Of a stretch of 64,000 nt of DNA, positions 20,541 to 32,734 are shown in pieces (the stretch's first letter is position 1; each line of letters opens with the position of its first letter). Under the pieces are notes generated by a model. It ran no database searches and was not told the DNA's origin. It worked only from the letters and a program-made list of their open reading frames with translations. The DNA lies in the NCBI GenBank assembly GCA_021399435.1, contig JAJTUP010000050.1:186001-250000 (forward strand), given 5' to 3'. Made by a program: the position numbers and the translations under genes. This DNA is from Diaporthe sp. PMI_573. Lineage: Eukaryota > Ascomycota > Sordariomycetes > Diaporthales > Diaporthaceae.

Positions 20541-21032
20541 GTGACGAGAGCATGTATACGCTGTCGGAAGAGGAAGATCAGGTGCTCAGGAGATACACCT
20601 TGCATGTCTTGCACAAATACGCCCGAGCAATGCGAGTATATATATAATCAAAGGACATCTTGCCTAAAAAAAGGAACAGCAAATGGCCGCACTCAGAACA
20701 GTCATAATATCAACCAGGGACCATTGACCATCAACCCGGGTCAGAACGAACGGGGCGCGCAACAGTCTACCCCGCCACAGCATCTTCCTTGCAGTAATGT
20801 CACCCCTTCTATGGCACCGTCGCTGGCGATCGACCCCAGCGGTCCTCCCCCTTTGCCCGAGTGGCACTTGCATGCTCATTCATTAGGGGACGGTTGCCAT
20901 GATGGCTCGCCTGCCTGTGACCCAATTGTGACGAGCCAATCCCGTGATCAGCAGTCGTCTGCCGACTATAAAGCAGGACGTAACGGCTCCAGTCAATTAC
21001 GGGCTCAGGGCCTAGGCATTCCTAGGCCCTGA
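20541..21032 (+). pseudogene. Zn(II)2Cys6 DNA-binding domain fragment
   Basis: The frame opens with basic R-K-R-V-T-R-A then a perfect zinc cluster C-x2-C-x6-C-x5-C-x2-C-x6-C (C-I-R-C-R-K-R-K-I-R-C ... C-M-S-C ... C), as in Gal4-type fungal regulators. No in-frame ATG precedes it, so an upstream exon or start is missing. After the cluster the frame is low-complexity and ends at a palindrome. It may be the 5' part of the regulator whose middle lies at 22195-23086, separated by inserted or rearranged DNA. Confidence 0.7.
21003..21032. repeat. Perfect 13-bp-arm palindrome
   Basis: CTCAGGGCCTAGG and CCTAGGCCCTGAG are exact reverse complements separated by CATT. As RNA or single-stranded DNA it would form a 13-bp GC-rich hairpin with a 4-nt loop. 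No poly-T follows. It falls at the end of the Zn2Cys6 frame. Confidence 0.8.
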
Positions 21033-22194
21033 GAAGGCTTCACGCCGACATGTTTCCAAGCGTTTATAAAGCGCAGAGTAACGCAACTTGCGAGAGACGA
21101 CACAGATGATAGGCAGGAGACTTCGCGTCCGAATAGCTTCTCAAGGTTGTTAAAAGAACAAGTTAGGTCGGGTAAAGGATGGTAGTCTTCCTGACCTCAA
21201 TGAAAATGATTGTCTGGCAAAGGAGGCCCTTCTGCCCAAAGTGCTTATTCTGGATCTTGAATTCGCACCGTACGCTGTTGAACATGGCAACCTAAGCCGA
21301 CAAAACATCATTGTGGATACAGAATGGAATACCCAGTTTTACGACTAAATCGAAAATGTTATCATCGATTGAGGGTTTCCGTCTAAAGTCCCACCCTAAA
21401 TGGCTGCTCGTATGCCCCATATTCTTTAACTCCCAGATCCGAGCTTTTTTGTCAGGACGCCTCATTGGGTGGCGTGTCAGACCACTTAAATTCCATGTAT
21501 TGAAAGTGGGTAAATGTACTAGAGTAAAGTGCGCTCAAATTGTAGTAATAAGTTACTGATCACAACTAAACCGTTTGCACCGATTGTCCTATTGCTCTAG
21601 ATTGGCAATTACTGCTTGGTGTGATGTTCATAGACAAGCTATAGCTATTTGTAACTCTTGTAAACTGGCCTGTTTGGTGCATCTGGGGAACATTCGGAGG
21701 GGCCATGGCACATGAGGCGCGTATACTCTCGGTGCGCGACTCGCTGGTCGCTTGCTTTAAGGCACCGGTCCGCTCTCAGGCCCCCGCAATAGCAGCCACG
21801 CCAGGAGCGGGACTCGCAAGGCGAGAGGAGTAGGAAGCCCTGGGCGACACGGAGTATTGTACAGGCTGAAGGTGACCAGTCGACTGCTCCTGAGCGATGG
21901 CTGGCACAGGATAGGCACGATGATCTGTGCTATTGAAATGATTCAACAGTGACGGACTTGGCTCGTCGCCGGGTGCTGGAGAGGGTAGCACATCCACATT
22001 CGCAGAAGACCTGTCAGCATTCCATATTTTAGCATCCTCTTTCCAGAACGGCTGAAACCACGGAGAGCTGATACCAGCCTATTTCTGAAGCGTGAACCCA
22101 AGCACCGAGCGGCGAGGGATCCACCGAGGCGAGCGCTGCTTTTACCAGAGCCAAAGCGAAATCCTTCGTCTCCACGAAAAGCAGACATTCTAGG
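21033..22194. other. Unassigned region between two regulator pieces
   Basis: About 1.16 kb with no recognised gene. A minus-strand frame at 21776-21997 (with S-P-A-P-G-D-E-P-S-P-S and S-S-R-L-A-S-P-A-P-G) and an overlapping one at 21943-22188 have protein-like but unassignable composition. The region may be DNA inserted into the regulator gene, but I found no terminal repeats or target duplication. Confidence 0.35.
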
Positions 22195-23086
22195 AGATCC
22201 AAGCCTTGGAAGAAAGGTTGCAAGTAGCAGAAGGGCTGCTTCGCAGGCTTGTGCCTAACATCGATCTCCGGAAGGCAGATCTTACATCCCTTTTGGGCCA
22301 GGAGCTCTCCAGACCTGAAAAATGACGTGACGACAATCCCGAGTCCGACGGAGGAGGAGCTGCTCCGGAGTCGGGATCAGCGGAGGCCCGCTTTATACCC
22401 CTGATCGAAAAGATCGGTCAGCTTGATCTCAATGACGATGGCGAATGGGACTTCCATGGTGTGTCTTCCGGCGCCGTTTACTTCAGCCGGATCATCGAGC
22501 ATTTTCCTGAGCTCCTGGGCTACGACTTCAGAACCCCGTTCCTGCCCCAAGCACCTCAGCCGTCGCTGGCGTTGCCGCTCGGTACCCCTGGACCTTCCAC
22601 AAACCCGGGATGGCGAGCCTACCCCAGTTACTACGAGTTGCCTCCTCGAGATCTGGCATGCACGCTCTGTGAGTACTCGTTCAACTGCGCTTCTTGCGTC
22701 CTGCGGACTGTCCACATTCCGTCCTTCTATCAGATGTTCGAAAGGCTCTACGACACAGCAACACCAATGCACAAGAGTGAAGAGCGCAGGTTTCTTGGGC
22801 TCCTGTTTGCCGTATTGGCGTTGGGTTCCATGTACGATGTCGACGAAAACGACCCCTCCAACCCCGACCACTACGCTGTGGCCATGAACCACGGGTAGGC
22901 CGACCTTCCGGATGATGCGCCTTCCAGTTGCTAACTTACAAGGTTCAAATATTACAAATCGGCGATGCTGTTCCTCCATGACCTTACCGAGTGCCGAGAC
23001 ATGACCACCCTGCAAGCTCTGGTGTTTATCATCCAATTCTTGCAGGCCACGGCCAACCTGAGTGGCTGTCACACATTCGTCGGCAT
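22195..23086 (+). pseudogene. Fungal Zn2Cys6 regulator, middle homology region, cut by hAT-A
   Basis: Encodes Q-A-L-E-E-R-L-Q-V (coiled coil after a zinc cluster), then D-D-G-E-W-D-F-H-G, L-P-P-R-D-L-A-C-T-L-C-E-Y, F-Y-Q-M-F-E-R-L-Y-D and R-R-F-L-G-L-L-F-A-V-L-A-L-G. An intron (22895-22942, GTAGGC, gctaac branch, ACAAG) joins G to F-K-Y-Y-K-S-A, and L-Q-A-L-V-F-I-I-Q-F-L-Q-A-T follows. This is the fungal_trans (PF04082-type) middle homology region. An in-frame stop occurs near 22324 (P-E-K then TGA) unless another intron removes it. Homology ends at 23086, where hAT-A begins, so the C-terminal half is missing. Confidence 0.75.
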
Positions 23087-25066
23087 TCCTCCGTCGCTTA
23101 GGAGCATGATTTTCAACGGCCACGATGTCAAGATTGCGGTATTTTTCGTCCCATACCTCTTGAACCAGATGTTTTGCCTTCTCAACCCAGTCAGGTCGGT
23201 GCTCCCAAGTTGATTCGAACCAGCCCCATCGGTATGCTGGGTGAAGTGCAATTGCAGCATAATAGACGGAAGTGTTGTCACACTTGTTGTAGTACTCATC
23301 CAACTTGTCCCAAGCTAGGTTGATACCTACCCTGAAGTGTTCGGGGTCAGGGAAATCATTAGCCACGGCCTTAAAGTGCTCAAGCTCGCCGAGCAAGAAT
23401 TCAAAGCCTTGGAGGACCTCCCATATGTTGCCATAGGACCCGGTAAATCCATGCTTGCGCTGACGGACATGGCCGTCACCCTCAAGTTGAATGACAGTTG
23501 CTTCGAACAAGGTGAGGATCTCCTCAAGGTGTTCAAGAACAGCCCAATCATTGGCGGTGAGCTGGTTTTCTTCCTTGAGTATTCGCGGTATCTTTTGGAT
23601 TGCCGCTTGTGTAACGCTGCCCGTCCTCTTCGATCGATTTTCTTGCTCCCACTCGTGCTTGAACTCTACTATCATTAACTCAATATAAGGGCGAAGCTTC
23701 AAAGCGCGTCGGGTCATGAACAATTGGGACAGCCAGCGTGTATCGTTGTCGAGTACAACGTGTAGGGATCGTTGGGTACGTCGTTCATCAGCAGGCAGCG
23801 CGTTGATCTTTTCGTCTTGGATTCGCAAAAGTTTATATGTCAACCTAACAATTAACTAGCAAGTTAAATAATAGGTAAACTTTAAGTAGGAAACATACCT
23901 ATCTGACCTGTCGATATCAATAACCATATTATGAAGTTTTCCAACTGGTCCTTTGTCACGCCATAATGCGTACTCGTCTTTGGTTAGTGCGCGTTCACCA
24001 GACAACAACTCTTCGAACGCATCAGCGTTGTGGCCGAACAGCAACGCTTTTGCAGCGAGATTAATCGTATGGCCAATGCATCGGCAGCGACGGCTGTGGC
24101 CGAGGAACCCGAGTTCACCACCAATTGCCTCCATAGCTGTGTCATTATTGCTCGCGTTGTCAAGTACAGCGTAGCCAACCTTATCTTCAACACCAAATGC
24201 TTCGAGGATTTTGCATACCTCGTCCGCAATTCTAGTGCCTATATGCCTACCAACCTCGGGGATTCCAAGTGTGATCTTGCAAGGCTTGTTGTTTTCGTCT
24301 CGAAAAAAGCAGACAACACCATATAGAGAGGCACGATTAGGTGCCCGCCACCCATCGAAGGAAATATGTACCAGGCCTGGTGCCTTCTTAAAGCCCTCAA
24401 TAACCGTACTCTTATGCAGATCGAACTGCTTTTTCGCAAGATCTCGAACTGAATTGGCAGTAATATGCGCCTTTTGGGCTTTGACTGATAGGTTGAGATA
24501 CTCGAAGATGGCGCGAAGCTTTCGGTCCGTAGCTATTGAAAAGGGGAGGTTCGAATCCACGATCCACTCAACAACCAGCCTCTGGAAGTGTTCTCTGTTG
24601 AAATTCTTGATCAAGGTATTTGCAAGTGATTGCTCGTGAAGGTTATCTGGTTCAGCTTGAAGTGATCAAGGATCGATTCGGGGTTTCTCGACTTGAGGTT
24701 CTTCGCGATGGCATCGGCAGCTAGTTCGGCCTTCGACTTTTGCTGTCCTTCGGGGGCTGAAATCCGGTGATCTTCGAAGAGATGATTGTGCGCATTTTGC
24801 AAGCCATTGAAAACGAAGGCCTCGATCGTCCGCTTCCTTTCCGAAACACAGACTTTGCAAGCGAATTTGCGTTCGACGCCCTTCGAGATATCCCAACCAT
24901 ACTGCCAACTCCAATGGCGGTGTGTACCCTGCTGTTCCGTGAATGTCCAGCCGCGAAACTGACGAAAAAGAACAGCTTCGGCTTCTTCATCGGTTAACGG
25001 CGGAGGCCGTTCACCAAGACGATAGGCCGTTGACTGCGAAGCTGAGGATTCAGACATCTGTCCCAT
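23087..25066 (-). pseudogene. hAT transposase (hAT-A copy 1), frameshifted and C-terminally truncated
   Basis: From the ATG at 25066 or 25057 (M-S-E-S-S-A-S-Q) it encodes a BED zinc finger (C-K-V-C ... H-N-H-L-F-E-D-H) and the RNase H-like core: H-I-S-F-D-G-W and V-L-D-N-A-S-N-N-D with catalytic aspartates, then C-I-G-H-T-I-N-L-A-A-K. A small deletion near 24650 (relative to copy 2) shifts the frame. An intron lies at about 23868-23815. The coding part ends at H-A-P-K-R-R-R near 23090 and reads on into antisense regulator sequence, making a chimeric 488-codon open frame. The C-terminal dimerisation region is absent. Confidence 0.85.
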
Positions 25067-25387
25067 GGATGCGATCGTAGAATTCGCAATTGTCGACGCG
25101 ACAAAAATTCGCACGAAGACCCCACTGTTTGGCGCCTGCTGAATGGTCAACCTAGCCTAGTACTTCCGGTCCTATTGGATGATAGCCGGTGCGCCCACCA
25201 CCAGTTACCTCGGTCTCATATCCTGCCAAGTGCCAACGAATCCACTCGAATCAATCCACATAAATCCACCGTGATTTCGGATGGATGGATTGATTCATAT
25301 TTTGGTTCACGATGGAATGCATTGAATGGACGATGGATCCATTGAGTTGATCCATTGTGGATTCAAATGGATTGATTGCGAGGCTTG
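23087..25387 (-). mobile_element. hAT-A element, copy 1 (right end present, left end lost)
   Basis: On the minus strand the element starts at 25387 with CAAGCCTCGCAATCAATCC, followed by about 200 bp of subterminal sequence rich in caatccat motifs. It is nearly identical to copy 2 at 52271. Homology stops at about 23087 inside the C-terminal coding region, where the regulator gene begins, so roughly 700 bp of the element are missing. On its 5' side it abuts a LINE ORF1 piece. Confidence 0.88.
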
Positions 25388-26323
25388 TCCGTAAGGTCGG
25401 CACGATGAGCTCTGCGTGCTCACTAAGGCCTTTGAGCCACCCCTTGCTCTGTTTGACTTGTTCGGCCTCTGCTGTCGTGCTTGTAAAGATCTGTATGTCA
25501 CCGCTTCTCAGTTGGTGTGCGGCGACCACTTTCACCGTCTTCGTGTCTGTGTTGTCGCGAATTGAGGCCTCCACTTGTTGTTTTGTCCAGGCTGCTGAAC
25601 GCGCCCGGTGTCGCTGGGCACTGCCATGGTTCTTGAGCTTGACTCTGACCATCCGGTCCTTATACGCAGTAACAGTGGGCCGGGTTTCGGTGGCAGTTAT
25701 GCCTTGGGATGCTGGCGGAGGGAGCGGAGGGCCTTTCTCACGAGTTAAGGGGTGCAACGTAGGATGTGGCCAGAAGACATTTCATTTTAGCTACTTCTTC
25801 TATCTAGGAGAGCGACGAAGGTCGGTCTCTTATACCCATGTTCAATCTGCCAATATCATAGGCAGCAGGCTGCTGCCTGATACTACGGTAGTTGTGGTCG
25901 TTCACTCTCATCGTGAAGATCCTTGCCTCATTTCTATCCTCATTCCAACAGCCTTTGCCCCGAGCCGCGACCTGCGCCCATGACGCTGCAGAAGCTTTTC
26001 CCCCGCTGAAGTTAGCCGAATTCAGCGGAGTGGTGCTCAATCCCACGGAGTTTTTGATGATCGTGACGTCTTTCTGGATGTTCTGTGTGCATCGGGCCGC
26101 GTCCCGGACGTGCTGGAGGATCTCGCCCACCCCGGGCTGTCTCAGGACCTTGCCAATGAGCGCAATAGTTGATTCTAAGTACGGTTGGACTATGTGCCAT
26201 GGTACCTGGTTTTGCCGCCCTCTGTCTACCGCTTGCAATTGGTTGCATGCTTCCTTGAGGTAAGTTGCGTGCACGTTGATGTGTTCCGGGCCAATGTTTT
26301 ACCTTCGGCCACTTAGGCGCCAT
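25388..26323 (-). mobile_element. Tad1-like LINE ORF1 fragment
   Basis: Minus-strand frames contain N-V-H-A-T-Y-L-K-E-A, an A-A-R-C-T-Q-N-I-Q-K-D-V-T-I-I-K-N-S-V segment, A-S-W-A-Q-V-A-A-R-G, then R-M-V-R-V-K-L-K-N-H-G and V-V-A-A-H-Q-L-R-S-G-D-I-Q-I-F-T with E-H-A-E-L-I-V-P-T. This order is that of ORF1 of Tad1-clade fungal LINEs. At least one frame change separates the halves near 25780. It stops where hAT-A begins at 25387. No endonuclease or reverse transcriptase is present. Confidence 0.7.
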
Positions 26324-26624
26324 TATGCAGACGGACGCGTTTTAGACGCGTTATCTGTGATAAGGACCCAAGATAATGCCGGCAAACTATAGGAATTGCA
26401 AAATTCTACGCGTTTTCAAAAATGTGTTCTGAGCTGATGGTGGTGTTGATCGATCAGGGCTCGGAATTGATCTGTACGATCGATTTCCAACTCTGGGGAG
26501 AAGGCATCATGTCAAGACCAAGTCGCCCATTCAACAGGGCATTCGACTAGCCAAATCCCTAACTCCCCGCATCCGGCGATACTAGCTTGACAGCTATAAA
26601 AAGTCAGTCTTTTCCGTAGTTAGA
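26324..26624. other. Intergenic, nothing recognised
   Basis: About 300 bp without a recognisable gene, downstream of an acgcgtt-rich patch. Confidence 0.35.
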
Positions 26625-27401
26625 TTGGAAGAAGACAAGCATCATCAGGTTGCCCTCAATTCTCCTCCCCTATGTGTGACACTGAGGAAGAAGCAAAGGG
26701 AAAGGACGGGTGACATGAGACCAGCCCGATACGAAAAGTTCGCCGAAGTTCAGGGCGCAATTGACAGCGGCTCATGCATTGAACGCCCTCAACGCTCTGC
26801 CTGCTCCGAAGACATAAGCGCAGCCCATGAAATAGTCCATACACTATGTAGACAACCAGATCTTGGCTGTGCTTCGACTCGGGTAGAACACAATACACAT
26901 AGCCGCCAAGTACGTGGTGGCAAACCTATTTCCACCCTTAACTTTGCTAACTCCGAGCAGCTCGCTCGCTTGGTGATAGCTGAGGTCCATGACGACCACC
27001 GGGGTCGTGTCGTCGAACTCCGTAGGGGTGATGGGCAGTGGTTTGCTCAACTTGTTGTTATCGACGAACAAAGTGCGGAAGAAGGCTGTGTCCATTTGGA
27101 GCTGTCCGGTCTTAGCTTGGGTCTGACGGAAAGAAGATGGGGACTTGCGCTTATAACTGTCCGATTGAGTGCGTATTTATTCAAAGCCAGTGCTGCCTTG
27201 ACATGGTCCCCAATCTCCTTCTTGTTCATGGAGCAAGTGCCAACGCTCTTGAAAGCTTTCTTGGGTTTAGCCGTCGTACGAGCTGTCTTTGTCGGTTTGT
27301 CCTGGGCGACCTCGCCGGGTGAAGATGCACGCTGCGTATTTAGTCAGTTGCAGGCGTCGAATCGAGGTGCTTGTGATAATGTGGCAACGTACCTTTCGTG
27401 A
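26625..27401 (+). other. Unrecognised region with open frames on both strands
   Basis: A plus-strand frame of 258 codons overlaps minus-strand frames 26844-27095 and 27047-27229. The minus ones look more protein-like (F-F-R-T-L-F-V-D-N-N-K, T-T-Y-L-A-A-M-C-I-V-F-Y-P-S-R-S) and could be parts of one frameshifted gene. I recognise no family and cannot decide the strand. Confidence 0.25.
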
Positions 27402-27721
27402 TTCTACCATGTCGTCCAGCTATTCGGAAGGCAGAGTTTGACTATGTAAGGCAAGGAATTAGGCATTGGTGAGTAAATTCGAAGGGCAGCATAGAAGCGA
27501 TTTGAAACATTAAATACAAAAGCGCGCTGGAGACACGTAGGTGGAAGCCCCACCATAACATCAGCTGTTGAGTAACGCGTTGGCGCGGAGAATCCATCCC
27601 CCGCGAAACAAACACAGGTAAGACATGACTTTTGCTGGGGTTCCCCTGCGAGTTGGACAACTTCGGGACTTCCTACTTACTCGGCAAGGCTGGGTTCTGT
27701 TGGGCAGATCATTCTTCACTA

Positions 27722-28165
27722 ACGTGGTTTATCACCCAGCCGCGCATATCACCTACCCGCGCACTTTTGCCAACTCTGCCAACTTTAGCCAGCCCTAGCA
27801 CCCACCCAGGGCAAAAGGGTCAATTGAATTTGGCACCAATTGGTGCCAACTGGTCTGAACTCCTTATTTTTAATTGATTTTGTAAATTTGGAGGTGTGGT
27901 GGGGTTGCAGTCCCAGTCTGAAAACTTAAAGTTTTGGTGGGCGGGTTTGTTTTTGGTGCAGATCGCGTCCCCATTTTTCGCGTCAGTCTCGCATCACTCT
28001 ACCTACTTAAATATTCAACACGCTAGAAATCAACATCCACAATGCCAATCTACTCAAAAGAAGACAAAATCAGACTAGCACTTCAGGCAATTGAGAACTC
28101 TAAAAAAAATCAAAAGAAACCCTTAAGTAGACGTCAGGCTGCTCGGATCTTTCATATCCCTGAAT
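27722..28165 (+). mobile_element. Fot1/pogo-like transposon relic, 5' end only (copy 2)
   Basis: Begins ACGTGGTTTATCACCCAGCC immediately after TA (27720-27721). It has the same 300-bp leader as copies 1 and 3, including ggcaccaattggtgccaact (itself palindromic), and opens with the ATG at 28042 (MPIYSKEDKIRLALQAIENS). The HTH_psq-type segment R-R-Q-A-A-R-I-F-H-I-P-E-S-T-L is readable, then homology to copy 3 ends at about 28165. Catalytic regions are missing. Confidence 0.82.
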
Positions 28166-28803
28166 CTACTCTAGGTACTGGGGTTTGGCGGTGGCATACA
28201 GCGTGGAGAGTCTTGCAAGTTTGGCGTCTACCACTGACGTCTTGGAAGGGGGTTGAGCACGGTTCAGTACATCCGAAACAAGCAAAGGTACTTGCAGTGC
28301 TGAGCTGAAGTTCATTCCAGCGATACGGAGCCGAAAAAGGATCCTCCGTATTTGCTTGTTAAAGTGGACCTGGCTGGTGTCCCAGTTATCCTAGCTGTTC
28401 CAAAGCTAGGCCTGGATCATAAAACTTGGCCAACTCCGTGAAGAAGCTTGCAAGCTTAGCGCCACGAAGGAGGTCTTGGACGGGAATTGGCATGATCGCG
28501 ACGCGTCCGTCTAAAAAACTAGCTTGCTTCATCACTCCCATGGGGACCCGAGAAAATACATGAGCACGGGACCCGCAAACCTGCTGGGAACCGATTTAGC
28601 GGTGACGCTGAGTAAGGCACCTGATGTTGGTGCGGGGTAGAGCTTGTCGGTATTTAGTGGAAGCCAAGGTTTGGAGTCTATCGCAAGGGTGTTGAAGGTT
28701 AGTGCAGTACAGCAAAAATGTATGGGAAATTCCTCTGTCACGCTATCAACTAATCACCCCGTGATGGTGTGCATGTGAATAAGATAGTGACGATATTCAT
28801 AAG
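28166..28803. other. Unassigned region upstream of the transporter gene
   Basis: About 640 bp without a recognised gene. Two stretches (about 28205-28250 and 28445-28485) share a cttgcaag(t/c)tt(g/a)gcg ... ggtcttgga motif and may be a diverged duplication. The transporter promoter presumably lies at its right end. Confidence 0.3.
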
Positions 28804-30084
28804 ATGATGAGATTGCTACTACTCGATCGCGCAGTCAACGCCCTTTTGTCCTCATTATTCATTGTAAACCTCCGCGTAGGCTACACGATGCTTCCCAAAA
28901 TCGATATTGAAGAGACCGCTCGCCCGGCGTCTCCTAACGTCGGGGCGCGAGAGGATAACATAACTTTCCCCAAGCCGTCATCCTACAAACCATTCCATCG
29001 CAAAGCCTACACCGGCGCCCTCATCTTCAACCTCGCTTCCTTCATTCTCCCTGCCCTCTACGGTACCCTCTCGAAGCTGTGGGTCGCCAACATCGATTCT
29101 TCCCTTGTCGTAACCACCGACGTATACACCTACATCGGCGTAGTCGCGGAGGTCCTCAATGAAGGCCTCCCGCGAGCGGCATGGGTTATCATCGGCGACC
29201 AAGCCTCTCGTACCCTCGGAGAACGGCTCCAACTCACACACACCCTCATCCTCTTTCAGTCCATCTTGGGCCTGATCATGAGCCTGGCATTCGTGGGTGG
29301 GGCCAAGACGTTTGCTGATGGCTTCGTACCTGTGGAAGTCCGTGATGTGAGCGTTACATACGTACGCATCGGAGCGTTCAGCGCATTCAGCTCTTCGATT
29401 GAGACAGCTGTTGCGTCGGCTACGAGGGCGCTCGACCGACCTGATGTCCCGTTGATCATAAACTCCGTCAAGTTTACCGTTAACATCATCCTAGATCTGC
29501 TGATCATCTCGAAGATCCATGTTGGCTCTCATCAGCCCACGGTCAATATGCAAGCAGGGATCCAGCTCGCTTGCAGCCTGGCGTCGGCATTTCTGGGTCT
29601 GGCATACTTCCTCTGGAGGAACACCATTCCATATCAGAAGGACAGAGATAACCGAGAGGATTGGAGTACAACAAAGGCCAGTGCCAACGCGCTTCTAATC
29701 TTGCTTCGTCCCGGCATCCTGACCTTCGGCGAGTCGGCAATCCGCAACGCACTTTATCTCTGGCTAGTCAGCAACATCGTGTCAATGGGATCAACATATG
29801 CGACAGCATGGGGCGTTTTCAACACGATTCGATGGGGGCTTATCATGGTCCCTGTACAAGCCCTCGAACAGACCTCCCTCGCTTTTTGTCGGTCACGCAT
29901 GGGGTGCCTGGAGACAGGCGATCGGGGTTGAAACCCGCCGTCCAAAGGCTACGAAGCAAAACATCATCAAAATCACCCGGCCAGCTCTCGTCTCCCTCAT
30001 CATTGCTCTCATCATCGAGGTCCCTGTCTGTCTGTTCCTTACATATTTCGGTGCCCGTCCTTTCGCCCGATACCTCAGCAGTGT

Positions 30085-30240
30085 TGCTAATAGTATGGTA
30101 ATAAAGTAGTATATTGTAATATAACCCATATGATATGGACTTTCTCATATTGTGACAATATGATATGAAGAATTTGATATTGTGACAATAATATGATGAT
30201 GTCCATATTGGCAATATATTATTTATATTGGGTTGTCAGT
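30085..30240. repeat. hAT-B left subterminal repeats (ATATTG / CAATAT palindromes)
   Basis: Motifs such as catattgtgacaatatgata, gatattgtgacaataatatg and ccatattggcaatatatt recur within 150 bp. Matching motifs lie at 32735-32890 near the right end (gccaatatattgg, ccatattgccaatata). Such clusters are typical transposase-binding sites in hAT elements; that role is inferred. Confidence 0.75.
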
Positions 30241-30538
30241 CCTGGGGCGAAATTGCCTTTTGACAGTAGCGGGCAGGCCTTACCCTATACCAGCAATAGG
30301 GATACTGGGCACTTTATTGGCTAGCATTCACCTCAACACACGTCTTTATTGACAATCAGACCTAACACGCGACCACGCGTTTCTTCCACGCGTCAGGGGA
30401 GGTATAAGAGGTACGATTGGTACGGACCAAGTTGGGCCGGGCCTACCGGTGGTTGCCTGCCGACATTGGCCATGGTCCATTGTCACCTCTGCCCATTTTC
30501 TTTATCACTGTCGAGCCTACTGTACTAACCGTACCGCC

Positions 30539-32718
30539 ATGCCTCAACAATGCCTCCCTTTTGGCCAATGGTCGCAACGAAGAGAGTCAATTTCAGTCGA
30601 CGTTTCGGAGTTTTCCAGCCGGCAGTTGAATGACCTAGACCAGAGCCAAACGCCCAAATGCCAGTCATCTCGACCTCACACAGCCTCCACAACCTCCTCC
30701 ACCAAACCCAGAACGTCATGGGTCTTCTCTCATATGCCAGACGAGGAGATGGAGACGAGATACTACAATCCGCGGACCGGAAAAGAAGAGTGGCGTTGCA
30801 AACATTGTGACAGAGCATATGCCTGTTCTGGGGGTACTGCGGCTCCTGCAAAACATCTTATGGACCCTCCTCCTGACGGCCACGGTCTGCCAAGAGGAGC
30901 CCTGCGAACAGCTAAAGTGACAACGATACGAACGATCCTCGAACAAGCTCGTGCTGCAGCAGAAGAAAATCCCCGCAAACGCCGTCGGCTCAACGATCAA
31001 TCCGGAGATTCGATCGACCCTGACCAGCTCGAAGTGTTGTACGTGAGGTTTATTACGGCCTGCTCTCTCCCATTTCGGCTTGTAGAATGCCCAGAGTTCC
31101 AGGCACTCTTGGCCTACATCAATAACGATATCGATACTTGGCTTCCAGATACGCACGAGACCATTAGGAAATGGATCATGCGGCAGTATGAAGACCAGAA
31201 GGACAAGGTCAAGCAGCGCATACAGTCGGCGAAGTCAAGAATTCACATCAGCTGCGACCTTTGGACTTCTCCCAACTCTTTGGCCATCTTGGGCGTAGTC
31301 GGCCACTATGTCACGGAAGACGGCCAGCTGGAACACCATATTTTGGCGTTGAAAGGCATCGACAGTGAGCACGACGGTTCTCACCTCGCGGCGGCGATTT
31401 TGGAAGTGGTTGACGGATGGGGCTTTGCTTCAAAACTCGGATATTTCGTGATGGACAATGCTGGCAATAACGACACAATGATGAGATCCCTTTCGCTTGG
31501 TCAGTACAACTCACCGTTTCTACTGACTGGTTCTAAGATCCCACAGGCCTCCTTCGCCGATATGACATCCGATACGATCCCAAAGTTCACCGACTCCGCT
31601 GCCAAGGTCATATCATCAACCTCGCCGCTAAAGCCTTCCTCTTCGTTACCGACAATGAGAAGCTCGAACGCGACGATCCAGGTCTGTATAATGTGACACT
31701 AAAGCATATTGAAGCGTGGCGGAAGAAGGGACCTCTTGGCAAGCTTCACAACTTCGTCGTTTACATCCAACGGAATGTTCAGCGCAGCCAAAAGTTTCTT
31801 GCTATCAGCCATAACCGTAAGCTTGCGCGAGACAACGACACAAGGTGGAGCTCGTGGTATACCATGTTGAGAGCGGCCTTGAATCTTAGAGACGCAATTG
31901 ACGGCTATTTCAACAAATGGATGGAAGCAGACTGCGCTGGAGACGAGCTCTCTTCAGAGGACTGGACCATCTTGGAGAAGATCAAGTCCTTCTTAGAGAA
32001 GCTGAAGATGACGACTAAGGCTCTCGAATCATCGTTTGCAACACTCGACAATGTCCTCCTGGCTATGGACTTCGTATTGGCACAATTCGAAGCCGGCAAG
32101 GAGGCAAATGTCGACGATCCGGTGATGGCACCGATGTATAACTCGGGCTGGGCGAAGATGGACAAGTATTACCGCCTTACTGATGAATCACCTGCCTACG
32201 TTGCAGCTATCGTGCTCCACCCTTCGCATAAATGGCACTACATCCAGGAGAACTGGAAAAAGGAGTGGGTTGAGTCGTCGAAGGAGTTGCTTGAGGCGCT
32301 GTGGAACGAATATAAGCCTGTGGAATCACCTCTTCCACTCTGCGAGGTCCCATCGGCGACCACGAACGAGTTCTTGAATTGGCGGAACAAGCACCTGCAG
32401 CCGTCACTCATCACGGACGAATACGAGCGTTATTGCAAGTCTGAACGGGTTTATGGTTTTACGAGCGCCCTTGCATGGTGGCTAGAGGAGACGCAGCAGA
32501 AAAACTACCCGAGCCTGAGCAAGATGGCCGTGGATATATTGCCAATTCCTGCAATGTCTGCGGAGCCCGAACGACTCTTCTCTGGGGCAAAGATAACGAT
32601 TACAGACCGTCGAAATCGACTTGGGAGTGATGTGATTGAAGCATTGGAGTGCCTGAAGTCATGGTTTGGGATACGAGATTTTCAAGGTGACGAGATTTTC
32701 GCTGAGGCAGATGAATGA
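30539..32718 (+). CDS. hAT transposase, intact (hAT-B)
   Basis: Two exons, 30539-31499 and 31547-32718, joined across a 47-bp intron (GTCAGT..CACAG), give 710 residues. I chose the ATG at 30539 (M-P-Q-Q-C-L-P-F). A BED-type zinc finger (W-R-C-K-H-C ... H-L-M-D) lies near residues 95-120. The RNase H-like core has D of I-S-C-D-L-W-T (about 240), D of V-M-D-N-A-G-N-N-D (about 306), G-H-I-I-N-L-A-A-K-A and R-W-S-S-W-Y. The catalytic glutamate is in M-S-A-E-P-E-R-L-F-S (about 660), within the C-terminal dimerisation domain. No stop or frameshift is present. It acts in the nucleus on the element's own ends. Confidence 0.92.
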
Positions 32719-32734
32719 TGAGGTCCACGTGGAA

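Noticed and set aside
22377..23843. 488-codon frame as a single real gene
   Set aside because: The first 250 codons are hAT-A transposase and the remainder is antisense to the fungal_trans regulator; treated as a junction artefact.
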